From Leishmania infantum JPCM5 (taxonomy: Eukaryota > Euglenozoa > Kinetoplastea > Trypanosomatida > Trypanosomatidae), in the NCBI RefSeq assembly GCF_000002875.2, contig NC_009389.2:286001-350000 (forward strand): DNA of 64,000 nucleotides, in the 5' to 3' direction. Position 1 is the stretch's first letter. Every line of letters starts with the position of its first letter. Shown one piece after another: positions 10,157 through 21,200 of this stretch. Below the pieces are notes generated by a model that saw only the letters and a list, made by a program, of their open reading frames with translations, did not search any database and was not told the origin of the DNA. Both the position numbers and the translations under genes were made by a program.

Positions 10157-11014
10157 AGAGAGGTGACGAGTGAAGGCATGGTAGAGGCGGGCGCGAGGTA
10201 GTGGGATGGGAGCCGTCTGTGAGTGCATGCACGCAAGCGTTGGCGTTGCGTGCTCGCTGAAGCACGGCGTTTGAGTCTTCCCCACAGAGACGCCATGAGA
10301 GAGAGAGAGACAGGGACAGGCAGATCGAAGCTTGCGCTGAGCACGTCGGCGTGGCCTCCCTGCTCGTCCCTTCACGACGGCGGTTTCCGTGCTTTTTTTG
10401 GCGACTGTGCAAAATCATGTAAATGAGGCAACGGAAAAGGGCGAGTAAGGCTTCTTGACATGAACCACACCACAGACCAGAAATTAGCGGAGCACAGGCT
10501 CACACGCTGGCGCTGTGCGATGCACCCGCGCGCCGCCTCCCCCCTTCCCACCGCTCTCCGCTGCTGTGAAGGCGGCGGCAAGGCCCATGCCCGTAGGTAA
10601 AACGGAAACGAAAGAGGGATTTCAACGCGAAGGTGGAGCGCGTCCGTGTGCCGCGGCGTTTAGGAGAGACGTGCGCCCGCCCCCGCATACACACGCGCAA
10701 GCCGATGCGGACGGCGAGAACACGATGCACCCGGCCGGTGGTGGTGATGGCCGAAAGAGGGGTGCGGGGGGAGGGGGTCAAGGGCCAGCCGGACCGCATG
10801 CGATGGAGAGAACGGAATGCGTGTGCGCCCCCGGTGAGCACATAGACGCAGCAGCCTGGCCCTTCTGTCGACATCCCGCTTCCTCATCACCACCGTGACT
10901 GCTGCCGGCAGTGGATGCCTTGCACACGTGTGCCGGTGCGACTCAGTGGCGTGGCGTGCAGAGTCAGCAACATGCGTAACATGATCTTCGACGTTCATCG
11001 GAGCCGTGAAGTTC

Positions 11015-11620
11015 GAGAGGTCATCGGCAGCGCACGGCCGCCTCCCACCTCTTGCTTTCCCATCGGCTCTACATGGTTAGCTCCATGATGGTGTTGACGA
11101 TGTCGCCGTTGTTGTTCTTGAGCGCCTTGATGGCCTTGTTGCGAGACACGTTCGCCTGGCTCATCACCACGTTGATCTCCTTCTCGTCCAGGTCGCCGGC
11201 GCCCACCTCCTCGTCGTCATCTTCCTCCGCCGCCGGCACAGATGCAGCGGCGTCAGAGGAAGCCGACGCGGCACCAGACACGGCAGCGCGGGCAGCAGCC
11301 TCCTGCGCTAGCGCACTCGTGTCCTCCAGCTGCGCCTCGCCGAAGATGACGAAGGTGTTGGTGCCAGGGAAGCGGTACACCTCTGGCTGCACCATGGCGA
11401 AGGACAGGGAGCCAACCTTGCGAATGGTGACCTTCGTGATGTTGGACTCCGGCTTGAGGCCCATCTTGGCCATGGCCTTGGCGTAGCGCTTCGACTGCTT
11501 CGCGTTCTGTGGCACCTCAGCCGCCTCGAGCGTCGGGATCTCCTCGTCGGCCATCGCCGCCGCGTTCTGGGCCTCCTCAACGGACATGGTGATAGAGAGT
11601 GTGTGGTGGTGGTGGTGGTG
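11015..11620 (-). repeat. Tandem duplication unit, copy 1 (NAC-alpha)
   Basis: This 606-base unit matches 12842-13447 at a fixed offset of 1827 bases, with one visible mismatch (C at 11202, T at 13029). It covers the whole NAC-alpha coding region plus 54 bases downstream and 33 upstream, and ends within a TGG/CCA tract. Confidence 0.9.
11069..11587 (-). CDS. NACA: Nascent polypeptide-associated complex subunit alpha, copy 1 (172 aa)
   Basis: Alpha subunit of NAC, the ribosome-bound chaperone that pairs with the beta subunit (BTF3) at the nascent-chain exit site and limits mistargeting to the ER. The start MSVEEAQNAAAM at 11587 fits the duplicated unit; the frame is open further upstream but only through sequence not shared with copy 2. 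The NAC domain covers about residues 28-95 (AMAKMGLKPESNITKVTIRK, VYRFPGTNTFVIFGEA). A low-complexity Ala/Ser and acidic linker follows (EEDDDEEVGAGDLDE), then the C-terminal UBA (INVVMSQANVSRNKAIKAL, NGDIVNTIMELTM). It differs from copy 2 by one residue: Gly here, Asp in copy 2, in the acidic linker. Stop is TAG. Confidence 0.96.
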   Translation of the reverse strand: MSVEEAQNAAAMADEEIPTLEAAEVPQNAKQSKRYAKAMAKMGLKPESNITKVTIRKVGSLSFAMVQPEVYRFPGTNTFVIFGEAQLEDTSALAQEAAARAAVSGAASASSDAAASVPAAEEDDDEEVGAGDLDEKEINVVMSQANVSRNKAIKALKNNNGDIVNTIMELTM

Positions 11621-12895
11621 CGCGCGTGATGCTGTGCTCGAAAAGGAATGTGAGTCGATGCAAGCCTGCAATAAAGCGTCGACACACCGACCGGCACATG
11701 CACCAGGCGCGTTCATGAAAGGGATGCGGCAAAGGAGAGAAAGGATGAAGCGGGGATGAGAGCGGGGGGGGCGGCGGTGGAGGAAGACGCTCAGCATGCA
11801 CGCGCAAGTGAGTGCTTCCTCACCAACATGATCGCGGAAACAAACAAAGGCGGAACAACACATACGCATACATGCGCACAGACAAGTGTGCCGCAGTTGC
11901 ACTTCTTGATTCGATTACCCTTGCGCTTCGTGCTCGATGAGCGGCATGGGCGCGGCGGGAGGGGAGGGGGGGGGAAGTGCTATCGAGGAGGCAGAGGGAC
12001 ATGCGAATGCGCGTGACTTTCTCTCTCACGCACACATCCTCTCCCCCTCTTGCATGTGGTAGCTCGATGAGATAGGCGTTTACGCAAGCTGCTGCTGCTC
12101 AAACGGTTTTCGTTTTTTTCTTTCAGGAGAGAATTTCGTGGTGGCAGCTTATGTATATATATGTACGTGTGTACATGGGCTACCTGCGCGGTGCCTGTCC
12201 TCCTCCTCCTCATGCTTAGGTTAGACTTCTTAAGGGAGTTGTGATGGCGGTGCGCGCAAGGCGTGGGCCATTCCAGCTGCGGCAGCTGCGTGGGGAGAGA
12301 GAGACAGGAAGGAGGTGAGAAGGGCAGACCAGCAGACAGACACGGACGTACTTGTTCGCTCCTCTCCTCCACCTCTGCCGCGCGCACGCACTCCGGTGCG
12401 CTCTCGGCCCTTCACGAGGAGCGGGATCGTGAGGGGGAAAACAGAAATGGAGAGAGGCGGCGACAGCGGAGGCTGGCACTTTAACTTTTCTAAACCGAAC
12501 AGGAAGACACGCGCAAGGCAAACACAGATACGAGAAGGGAGACGGAGACGACGAGGAGGAAACGGCGCGCATGTCCCACAGGACCCGACGAACACGCGCA
12601 CGCAACTGAAAAGAGCGAAGAGATGAGCAGCACCGGTACGTGCCTCTCGCCGCGATTTTCGCCTTGTGCACGTGCGCGCCCCCCCCTTGCCCGCCTTGTC
12701 CTCGGTACGCATGCCCAACGACGCAAAAGGCGACCTTCACCTTTTCTTCGCGTGCCGTGCAGACGTTGGACATGTAGGATATCGCCGACGGATGCACTGA
12801 CGCGTCTGCGTAAGCATGTGTCGATGCGCGCGTGTGCACAGGAGAGGTCATCGGCAGCGCACGGCCGCCTCCCACCTCTTGCTTTCCCATCGGCT
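11588..12895 (-). other. Spacer between the two NAC-alpha genes
   Basis: 1.3 kb without a supportable gene; apart from the short duplicated flanks (11588-11620 and 12842-12895) it is unique sequence. It includes a TA-rich spot at about 12149-12162, rare in this GC-rich DNA. The minus-strand frames here (for example 12216-12890) are low complexity and are not called. Confidence 0.55.
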
Positions 12896-13447
12896 CTACA
12901 TGGTTAGCTCCATGATGGTGTTGACGATGTCGCCGTTGTTGTTCTTGAGCGCCTTGATGGCCTTGTTGCGAGACACGTTCGCCTGGCTCATCACCACGTT
13001 GATCTCCTTCTCGTCCAGGTCGCCGGCGTCCACCTCCTCGTCGTCATCTTCCTCCGCCGCCGGCACAGATGCAGCGGCGTCAGAGGAAGCCGACGCGGCA
13101 CCAGACACGGCAGCGCGGGCAGCAGCCTCCTGCGCTAGCGCACTCGTGTCCTCCAGCTGCGCCTCGCCGAAGATGACGAAGGTGTTGGTGCCAGGGAAGC
13201 GGTACACCTCTGGCTGCACCATGGCGAAGGACAGGGAGCCAACCTTGCGAATGGTGACCTTCGTGATGTTGGACTCCGGCTTGAGGCCCATCTTGGCCAT
13301 GGCCTTGGCGTAGCGCTTCGACTGCTTCGCGTTCTGTGGCACCTCAGCCGCCTCGAGCGTCGGGATCTCCTCGTCGGCCATCGCCGCCGCGTTCTGGGCC
13401 TCCTCAACGGACATGGTGATAGAGAGTGTGTGGTGGTGGTGGTGGTG
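12842..13447 (-). repeat. Tandem duplication unit, copy 2 (NAC-alpha)
   Basis: Second copy of the 606-base unit described at 11015-11620. Sequence identity stops abruptly on both sides: at a shared GAGAGGTC on the left and inside the TGG tract on the right. Confidence 0.9.
12896..13414 (-). CDS. NACA: Nascent polypeptide-associated complex subunit alpha, copy 2 (172 aa)
   Basis: Same protein as copy 1 except for one Gly-to-Asp change in the acidic linker (EEVDAGDLDE). NAC and UBA domains are intact and the length is identical, so both copies should be functional. This is the transcriptionally upstream copy. The 5' flanks diverge 33 bases above the ATG and the 3' flanks 54 bases below the stop, so the two mRNAs will carry largely different UTRs and could be regulated differently. 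Confidence 0.96.
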   Translation of the reverse strand: MSVEEAQNAAAMADEEIPTLEAAEVPQNAKQSKRYAKAMAKMGLKPESNITKVTIRKVGSLSFAMVQPEVYRFPGTNTFVIFGEAQLEDTSALAQEAAARAAVSGAASASSDAAASVPAAEEDDDEEVDAGDLDEKEINVVMSQANVSRNKAIKALKNNNGDIVNTIMELTM

Positions 13448-14104
13448 TGTGTTTGAGAGAGCGTTAGAGAGATGCGTGCGTGTTCTAACAAGGGTTTGCT
13501 GTGTGTGTGTTCGTGGAGGCACGGACAGGGGGTTGGGGAGGGGCCAAAGAAGAATCGCGGTTACGGAGAGCGAGAACAACGAACAGAGGAGGGCATGGGA
13601 GGAGGCGCCGCTGCGGACAGTGAGGCCACTGCGAGCTCACTTTTCAACTCTCACACGAGTTCAGGCGAGCATGCGAACACCCCCTCCTTTCCCCCACACT
13701 GCAACCACCTTGTGTGTCTATCCTGAACCGAAGCGTTCGAAGCCGCCGCCGCAGCCGCTGACGCAGCTGTCGGTGACATAGTCTTTCTCCTCTCTCGCGC
13801 TGGGTTGGGGTGCAAGCAAGTACGCATGGAAGGCTGCCAGGTAGCGGCGGAGGCACATGTCCGAAGATGAGGATGAAGGAGGGGGCGCAGGAGGGGGGGG
13901 GGGCAAGACATGATGCTGCTCCTTCATGCCTTGTCGAAGACGATGCGGGGCACACAAGACTCCCCTCCCCCGGCCACGAGAAACTTAAAGAGGAAAGCCC
14001 GAAAAGCAATCATGCGCGACGCAGGCACACGCGCAGCGATGCACAGGGCCGCACGCACATCACACACACACACACACACACAGCGTCGCTTGTCAAATCA
14101 CGTG
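13415..14104 (-). other. Intergenic region with CA microsatellite
   Basis: No supportable gene. It has a CA run at 14061-14082 close to the DnaJ stop and a G run at about 13899-13907. Minus-strand frames of 80-120 codons here have no recognisable content. Confidence 0.5.
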
Positions 14105-15835
14105 CTAATCGACTTGCTCGATGGCGACATCCGTGGCGCTTCCACCTCGCCAGCTCGGCATCGTAGCCGCGCCGGTGCCTCCCGCATGCTGGCTAGGTCT
14201 TGAGTGAGTGTGGCTGCGGTTACCGCTGGCCGTCGAAGTCGGCGACGCGCGAGACACAGTGCTGCGGTAGTCGCTCTCTCTGCCGTTGCGCCCCGCGGAA
14301 CCGTGCGAAGCACCACTAACACCAGCGGCAGCAGAGTCGGCCGCCGCATTCTCTGCGGGGAACAAGGCGCCACCAATGCACATCACCACACATCCGCCGC
14401 AGCAGACAAGGAAGGCCAAGGCCCCGAGAACGACAAGGATGGGGAGAAAGGCAAGGAACGCCGACGGATCGGGGCCGCCGGTGCGCTTGTTGTACTCGTA
14501 CTCTTCCTTCAGCGCCCACATGCACGTCATGTACAATCCACACGCCGACGGGAAGGCGCGAACAATGACGTTGGCGACGCGCTCCCTGCAGCTGACATGG
14601 CAAGGGTGCGCGCACTGCTGCTGCGATGACGATGGGGCCGCCGCGTTGGTGCTCGTGCTTCGTGCGACGGGCGTCTCCTCTGGAGACGGTGGCGTTGTGG
14701 CCACCGTCGACTCCACGAAAGAGCCCTCGAGCATGCTGATGAGCACATGTACGCCGAAGTACGTCATCAGCGGCGCGAGAATTACCCAAAAGCTCAGCAC
14801 GGGAGGCGCGGCACCGGTTCTGTCGCCGGCGGCGCCCCTGCTTTGCGGAAGCGAATACAGGCTTCCGAGATGCGCCTGCTGCTGCATGGCGCGTCTAAAC
14901 GCCAAGGCAAGGAAGGCGTACACGCACACCGCCTCGAACAACACCTCGGCCACCTCGCGCCAGTACCGCGCCGTCTTCCACGGCTGCGAGAGAAAGGAGT
15001 CATTGCCGAAACCGCCCTCGGCGCCGCTGCTGTGAGTCGCCTCCGATTCGTCGATGCTGCTGGCCTCACCGTGGCCACTGCCAGGCCGCAGGAACGGATC
15101 CTCGACCGAGGTGTTCGTGCGATGATTGCCACGGACGCCGGCGGCTCTCCCCTCACCGAACAAGGGCGTGCGCGTGCGCGAGTACACTGTCGGCACCAGC
15201 ATTGCGAGGTCGCTCACCGTACCCAGGACGTACCAAATCAGCCACGGAATGAAGGCGGTGAGAGGGGCGATGCGGTGATCGAGCGCGGCCGCCGTTGTCG
15301 CCGCGATGACGACGCAAAGAAGAAGGCGTGCACTGGGGAGCAGCAGGATGTACATGCCACGGCGCACACTCGTCGTCATCACCGTGAGGCTGGCCAGCAG
15401 CAACACCGGCAGGAAGCACCAGACAGGGATGAGCACGACACCCCACGAGGGCCACTCGCGTGGAGCGTCAATTTTGTAGCAGCTGATGAGCAGCGAGGTA
15501 AACAGCGCCGCCGTCATGAAGCCGAGGAGGAGACATCCTGCGGCAACGTTGCCGACGGCGAGCAGCAGGCTGCCTAGCATTCCACCGCCGTAGTCGCCGA
15601 GCTGCTTCAGGCCTTCACGACCGACGGTGTCGTACAGCTGACGCTGTCGCAGATCGCTGAGGACGCGGTGCGCCTCCTCGATCCGCTGGAACTGCTCGAC
15701 AGTTGCACCTGCATTGCGGTCTGGGTGGTAGCGCAGGGCGAGGCGGCGGTACTGCTGCGAAATCTCAGCCGTGGTGCACTGCGCATCGAGCTCCAGCACC
15801 TGGTACAGCTCACCACTGCATTGACGCGGAAGCAT
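14105..15835 (-). CDS. Polytopic membrane DnaJ (Hsp40) protein, 576 aa
   Basis: J-domain co-chaperone anchored in a membrane. The ATG at 15835 begins MLPRQCSGELYQVLELDA, which puts the J domain at the very N-terminus (about residues 8-72). The HPD motif that stimulates Hsp70 ATPase is at 37-39 (LALRYHPDRNAGA). About seven hydrophobic segments follow: two near residues 85-150 (LLLAVGNVAAGCLLLGF, VLIPVWCFLPVLLLASL), further ones to about residue 220, one at AVCVYAFLALAF, one at SFWVILAPLMTYFGVHVLI, and one late (FLPILVVLGALAFLVCC). Between them lies a hydrophilic loop with acidic/Ser-rich sequence. The C-terminal ~70 residues are Ser/Gly-rich. The pairing of a J domain with repeated 'WxVxLxPxW'-type membrane segments recalls TMEM185/Fragile-X-F-associated DnaJ proteins; that link is inferred. 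The compartment is unknown. Confidence 0.85.
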   Translation of the reverse strand: MLPRQCSGELYQVLELDAQCTTAEISQQYRRLALRYHPDRNAGATVEQFQRIEEAHRVLSDLRQRQLYDTVGREGLKQLGDYGGGMLGSLLLAVGNVAAGCLLLGFMTAALFTSLLISCYKIDAPREWPSWGVVLIPVWCFLPVLLLASLTVMTTSVRRGMYILLLPSARLLLCVVIAATTAAALDHRIAPLTAFIPWLIWYVLGTVSDLAMLVPTVYSRTRTPLFGEGRAAGVRGNHRTNTSVEDPFLRPGSGHGEASSIDESEATHSSGAEGGFGNDSFLSQPWKTARYWREVAEVLFEAVCVYAFLALAFRRAMQQQAHLGSLYSLPQSRGAAGDRTGAAPPVLSFWVILAPLMTYFGVHVLISMLEGSFVESTVATTPPSPEETPVARSTSTNAAAPSSSQQQCAHPCHVSCRERVANVIVRAFPSACGLYMTCMWALKEEYEYNKRTGGPDPSAFLAFLPILVVLGALAFLVCCGGCVVMCIGGALFPAENAAADSAAAGVSGASHGSAGRNGRESDYRSTVSRASPTSTASGNRSHTHSRPSQHAGGTGAATMPSWRGGSATDVAIEQVD

Positions 15836-15997
15836 CGTTCATGGACGTAAAGGGAAGGCAAAGGGCCACGCGCCCCACACGCGGGCGCGAAATCGAAGAC
15901 GAAGACGGCGCGTCGAGGCGGCACAAGGTAACGGGGGAGAGGGAGAGGGAGGGGGGAGGGGACACGGCGGGAGGTGTGTCTGTGTGTGGGCCTCACG

Positions 15998-16219
15998 TGC
16001 AGGTAACAAGGTTGTGCGCTGCGGAGGAGACGGCGTAGAGGATGTGCACGCGTTTGCCGATGAGGTCCAATCTAGTACCAGTGAGGGAGAAGCAGGAGAC
16101 AAAATACGAATGGGGCGCGTGGGCAGCGCAGCCGTTGGCGGTTGGTTCCAACGATCCACAGCCCACGAAGACAAAGGGGCCGGCCCGCGAGCGAGAGAGT
16201 GTGTGGGTGTTTGGCATCA
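15998..16219. repeat. 222-base direct repeat, copy 1
   Basis: Matches 17364-17585 at a fixed offset of 1366 bases with no mismatch noticed. Its left edge is 162 bases upstream of the DnaJ ATG. Identity ends at the shared GGCATCA on the right. Confidence 0.9.
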
Positions 16220-16220
16220 C

Positions 16221-16560
16221 ACACACCGCTCGCGGTGGCTCAGGCGCCCCACACCAGTGCGCAGTGTGAGGGGCCGGGTGTGAGGTACGCTCGAGCCACG
16301 CTAGCGCTTTGCCCATCATGCAGGTGGTGCAAACATGTTCAACGTCGCAGGTCACACCGACACAACGCCATCCAGGACCTGACCGCCAACATCCGTAGCG
16401 GTGAATCACTCTGCTCTCCTCTCCCCCCTCCCCTACGTCGTGGGCGCTTGACCCTATCACGGTCAGAGGTGGTCGTGCACCGGCAGGGAGAGGAGGGGGG
16501 GTGGCTGCTTCGCTTCTCCACACAGACAGTGTCGGGGGTGCGCCGCGCCCTCAGATACCA
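16221..16560 (-). repeat. Possible SIDER-like retroposon fragment
   Basis: The segment 16263-16316 resembles 43303-43374 (shared pattern: GTGTGAGGGG, then ACGCTC-AGCCACGCT-G, then GCCC). Both lie in long gene-free stretches. Leishmania genomes carry many degenerate short retroposons (SIDERs) in 3' UTRs, and this would fit. The match is short and was made by eye. Confidence 0.3.
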
Positions 16561-17262
16561 CACATTGAGGTCCCCCCTCCGTCACCCGGGTGTCGAGGGC
16601 GTTATCCCACGGAAAAGAAAAAGCGTGGAGGGGATAGAGGAAGGAATGAGTAAGGCATACGATGACGAACTTGTGAGAAGATATGTCGGTGCCACCGTTG
16701 GCCTTCTAGTGGTCAGGAAGGCAGCAAGAAGGGAAGGGAGGAACCAACCACCCCTTCTCACCGCCGTCCCTCCCTCCACCCGTTTTGGTTCCACATGCGC
16801 CCCTCTCTACGCGTGGCGCGCGGTGCCCGAGCGGGGAGAACCGGAGCGGCTCTCAAAACGCCAACATGAAGCAAGGACCCACGCACAGAGCCTGGACTGG
16901 GCAAGCGTGCGCACCTCCTCCGTTTCTGCGGGCACAGCCGCCCCTGTTTGTTGCACACGAATGCGGCGCTGCGCTCGTGTGGGTGATGGTCGCGTGAGAA
17001 AGAGAAAACAAAATATTGTTGGCCGCCACTCCCTCTCACCCGTGAAGACTGCTGCGGGGAGGGTCTCGGCGGCGGTGCTCACAATTTTTCGTGTAGGCTA
17101 GGTTGCCTCTCCCTCCTGTTGCTGTCGTTTTGGTCTGTTATAGCATTGAGATGAATGATGCGATGAAAAAAAAAAGTAGATGTCCTCCTAGCGATTTTCG
17201 TTTGCTTGCCCCCTCCATCCTTAAGATCTTGTCTAGAGCCCGCGATGTTGGCCGTAGCCCTC

Positions 17263-17363
17263 NNNNNNNNNNNNNNNNNNNNNNNNNNNNNNNNNNNNNN
17301 NNNNNNNNNNNNNNNNNNNNNNNNNNNNNNNNNNNNNNNNNNNNNNNNNNNNNNNNNNNNNNN
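17263..17363. other. Assembly gap (about 100 N)
   Basis: Run of N of a placeholder-like size, so the true missing length is unknown. Its right border begins exactly with a duplicated copy of DnaJ upstream sequence. Confidence 0.98.
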
Positions 17364-17585
17364 TGCAGGTAACAAGGTTGTGCGCTGCGGAGGAGACGGC
17401 GTAGAGGATGTGCACGCGTTTGCCGATGAGGTCCAATCTAGTACCAGTGAGGGAGAAGCAGGAGACAAAATACGAATGGGGCGCGTGGGCAGCGCAGCCG
17501 TTGGCGGTTGGTTCCAACGATCCACAGCCCACGAAGACAAAGGGGCCGGCCCGCGAGCGAGAGAGTGTGTGGGTGTTTGGCATCA
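17364..17585. repeat. 222-base direct repeat, copy 2
   Basis: Copy of 15998-16219, starting at the gap edge, so the repeat may be longer than what is visible. Confidence 0.9.
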
Positions 17586-18203
17586 ACAGAGGCGGCTGTA
17601 CTACACATGCGCGCGCTTGATGGGAGAGGGGCGGGGAAGGATCCCCTCTTCCTCCCAGAGGAAAGGAGTGGAGATCCTGCCTGCTCATTCACGCAGATGC
17701 CCCCCCTCCCCCCCACACACACACATCTACGGGACGGCAGCACCAAGAAAGATGCACCGCTGCTCCTTGCCGCGTCTGTTCATGCGAGGGCTTTCCAGCC
17801 GTTGGCGTTCGTCTCTGTATGTGAACGGTAATGAGGACTATGAAGGGAGCATCTAAAGAGGAGAACACCCTCTAAAACACACGAATACGGCGACTTGCTG
17901 CTGCTGCTGCGGCGGCGGCGGCGGTGGCAACGCACGCGCGCACGTCGATGCCCCTGTGCTAGAAGGATTGCTTCTCTACGGTATGCCTGCAAGTACTTCA
18001 CGTGCCGCACACAGAAGGGGAGGGGGCGGAGTGAGCGGGCGAGCGTCTCCGAGCGAGAGAGCGGCGACATACTCGCACGCGGGGTGTGCCGCCAGTCCTT
18101 CACGCACTGTACCCTAGCGCACAAACAGTGGCACACATGGCTGGCGCAAGACGGCCGCCGACGGCTCCCCTGCGCCCTCCCCCGCCTCATCGCCGCCACT
18201 AGG

Positions 18204-21200
18204 TCAGTATGCTGCCCGTGCGCGCGTGCGCAGCTTCACGTGCACCAGCTCAGCGCCGTTCTTGTTGTACTTGGGTGTCGACGTAGCTGCGGCGGAGTAC
18301 CACGATTGATGCGATGGCACTGACATCGGGATCACGCTCCTATCGCGACTGGTGCCATGCACAGGCGAGCTCCACTCCTGTTGAGGTGCCGTGTCGCCGC
18401 GCCGCAGCAGCGAAGTTTCCATCATCATCGCTGCGCTGTACGCGCTGCTGTCACTACCGCGGTGGGGGTCGGCCGGCGTGCACTGCTTCTGCTCTTGCAG
18501 CACCGCCGCCATCTCGAAAGGATGGGCCCGCGACGCGCACATCGCACCTGTGACACTAGCCGTCCGAAAAGTCGTTCGCGGCTGCCAGTTTCTGGCGCAG
18601 TAGGTGTTCTCTCGCTCTTCCATTTCGGAAAAGTGGCGTTGACGGTGACTCGTCACCTTGCGCAGCCGACTGGCCACGGTCTCACGCGGCACGATGTGCG
18701 GCGACTCCGCTGTTGACAGGCGGCGTTTGGCGGGGGTGATCGCCGACGCCGTCGTGGATGGGTGGTGAGACCACCATGCTGACGAGTCTTGCGCAGTGCC
18801 AGACAGTGCCGCCGCGCCTGCATGATGGTTTTGATGGACGCGCCTCCTGCGCGTGCTTGCCCATGCGCCGTTGGCCTTTGCTGGCGTCAACGATGAGGCT
18901 TCTGCTGGCCGCTGCGGCGCCGGGGAAGGGGACAACAGCTTCGAGAGGGGTGAATGACGCCCCCACTTCATCCCGCTCTCCAGACGCTGAGACGGGCTCG
19001 GATGGCAGGCCGGGTGCTGCCGCGCGGAGACGGGGTCGCCGCGCCCGCTGCTCAGCCCCGCCGTTCCACGCTGCTCCGCATGCTCGCGCAACCATTCTCT
19101 CGCCCGTGCCTCGGCGGCCGTCGCGGCCTCGTACTCCGCCCTTGCCAGCCGCTCGTTACCTACATGACGCTGTGAGTTGACGCGTGGCTGGACGCCGTCA
19201 TAGATGGTCCGGCGCCGCCGACGCGACGATGTCGGGGACGCCCGCCGCGAGACCACCTGGGCTGGGCTTTCGTGTCGCTTGCGCAAACCTGTTTCCCACA
19301 TGGTGGGAGTAACCCGCGCGGCGGAGGCGGCAAAGGGCTGCTCCGGCGGGGCGAGAGCCGGGATGTCGTAGAACCTCCGCCGACTACCGGCGCCGAGCTC
19401 CGGCGAGGTGCTGCGGCCGTGACTCTGCGTGTAGACCTCGTCTAGCCACGGCTCGTCGTCTGCGCCACTGCTGCCGGGGTTGTGGCCGCCGCTGTTGCTG
19501 CGCTGCCACGAGTGGTGCTGCGAGTGGGGGTGGAGGTGACGGTGCTGGTGCAGCAGCAGTTTTTGCACCTCCATTTCCGCGTCGTCCAACTTGCTCTCCT
19601 CACGCTTCAGCTCTGACAGACAGCATGCACGCGCGACAGTGGACGACCCCTGCGATGGGGCGGTCGGCACGCTCTGGCGCGGCGCTGTCGGATGTGAGGG
19701 TGTCGCTGCTGCCGGTGCCTCTCTAGCGCTGGCGGGCGGCTGGATCGTCAGCACCTCGTAGACCTGCTGTGGCTCCACAACGTCAACGCGATACGGAGAG
19801 TGTGTAGGGTGGCGAGCGCTCAACACACGTGGCGACGTGGGCATCGCGGTCTGCTGCTGCGTCGCCGAGGTCGGGGAGGTCGCGGCGGCGTCCATATTGG
19901 TGAGGTAAGCCTGTTGGCTGCTAGCGGGTGAGGCTTGACGGGAGCGGACCTGGATGCCCGACGGCTGGTGCACCGGCTGCGCCTTGCGCAACTCACCGCG
20001 TGGCGTGAGGGGTGGTGACGGCGTTCGCAGTGGTGCGCGCGCCGGCGCGGCAGCCTCTCGGCGCTCTCTTGCATCCGTGCTGGGCGGCGGAGGCGTCGCT
20101 GCAGACGCCTTCTTCGCCCACAAGTGATCCGATTCCGTGGAAGTGGTGGCCATGCTCAGCTGTGACATCGCTGCGGAGAGTACCGGTGACGATGTGGCGG
20201 AGCTGGAAGGGTTTGATGCGAAGATGGCGTCTGGGGCCGCGCCATTGTGGCCATCCCAGACCTCGCGAATGGAGGCGTCGTTGGAGAGCTTCATATACGC
20301 TTGCGCGCCGCTGTGGCTGCTGTGCTGCGCCTGCGACACGGTCGGCCGCGCGTAGAAGTAGGCAGAGTAGCGGTGGCTGTCGGCGTCTGGCTGGTGGCCG
20401 TATTCGGTCGGCGAGACATCAGCGACTCCGCTTCGCACCTCTCGTGGCTGCCGCAGTGGCGCCAGCCCCGGCGTGGGCACCGGCACCTGTGAGGGCGGTG
20501 CCGTGCCGGTGATCGGCCTGCGCGCGGACTCGTCTCTGACGGAGGCTGGCGTCTTGCCCTGCAACCTCTGCAACTCAGCATCGCTGTACTGATTGTAGCG
20601 TACGTCGACCAGATACAGGTGTGGCAGCAGCTGCGAGTCCTGGCGAGGGAACAGGCGGTCGTGAGTAAGGGCTCTGATCACCTCCTTCGACTTCAGTGCC
20701 TTTGCATCGACACCCTGCTGCTGCAACAGCACGTCGTGCATGGCGTCATCTGCCAGCAGGTTCTCCAGCACTGCCTCGACGCCCTGGATGGACATGTTGT
20801 TGTGCGCCAGCAGAACGTGCTGCAGTGATGCCCACACCATATCCGCCTTGACGTCTGGCGAGAAGTACGACATGAAGCCGTCTTCGCTGCTGCCCGCCGC
20901 GTTTGCGCGGGCGGACACAAGCGCGTAGGGGCGCGCGCGACGGACGGCGCGCATAATAAGCGAGGACGCGAGCCACGGCCCTGTCGTGTCGTCGAGTCGA
21001 CACGAGCGCACGTCCAGGTATAGGATAGAGAGCCGCGGTGGCGCCACCACCCCGCCCACTATCACCGGCACTTCCTTTCCTACGTTCTCTAGCGCGTCGA
21101 TAAGATGCGTGAAGAAGAGCTTGCAGTACTCAGTGCACGCAGCGCGTGCCTCGCTTCGGTTCAGTCGGTCCCCAAGGCACAGCGTCGGGTCGAATTCGAT

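Larger units (their letters stand above)
9990..11068 (-). other. Intergenic region with (GT)n and (GGT)n tracts
   Basis: No supportable gene. It holds a GT run (10098-10126) followed directly by a GGT run (10126-10156). On the minus strand the latter reads as a CCA pyrimidine-rich tract upstream of RPL10. Confidence 0.6.
15836..18203 (-). other. 2.4 kb intergenic region with assembly gap and duplicated segment
   Basis: No supportable gene. It contains a 222-base direct repeat (15998-16219 and 17364-17585), a run of N at 17263-17363, and a possible SIDER-like stretch at 16221-16560. A CTG/CGG-type triplet run lies at about 17896-17930. A 139-codon frame at 17780-18199 starts on GTG and is not called. 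Confidence 0.6.
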
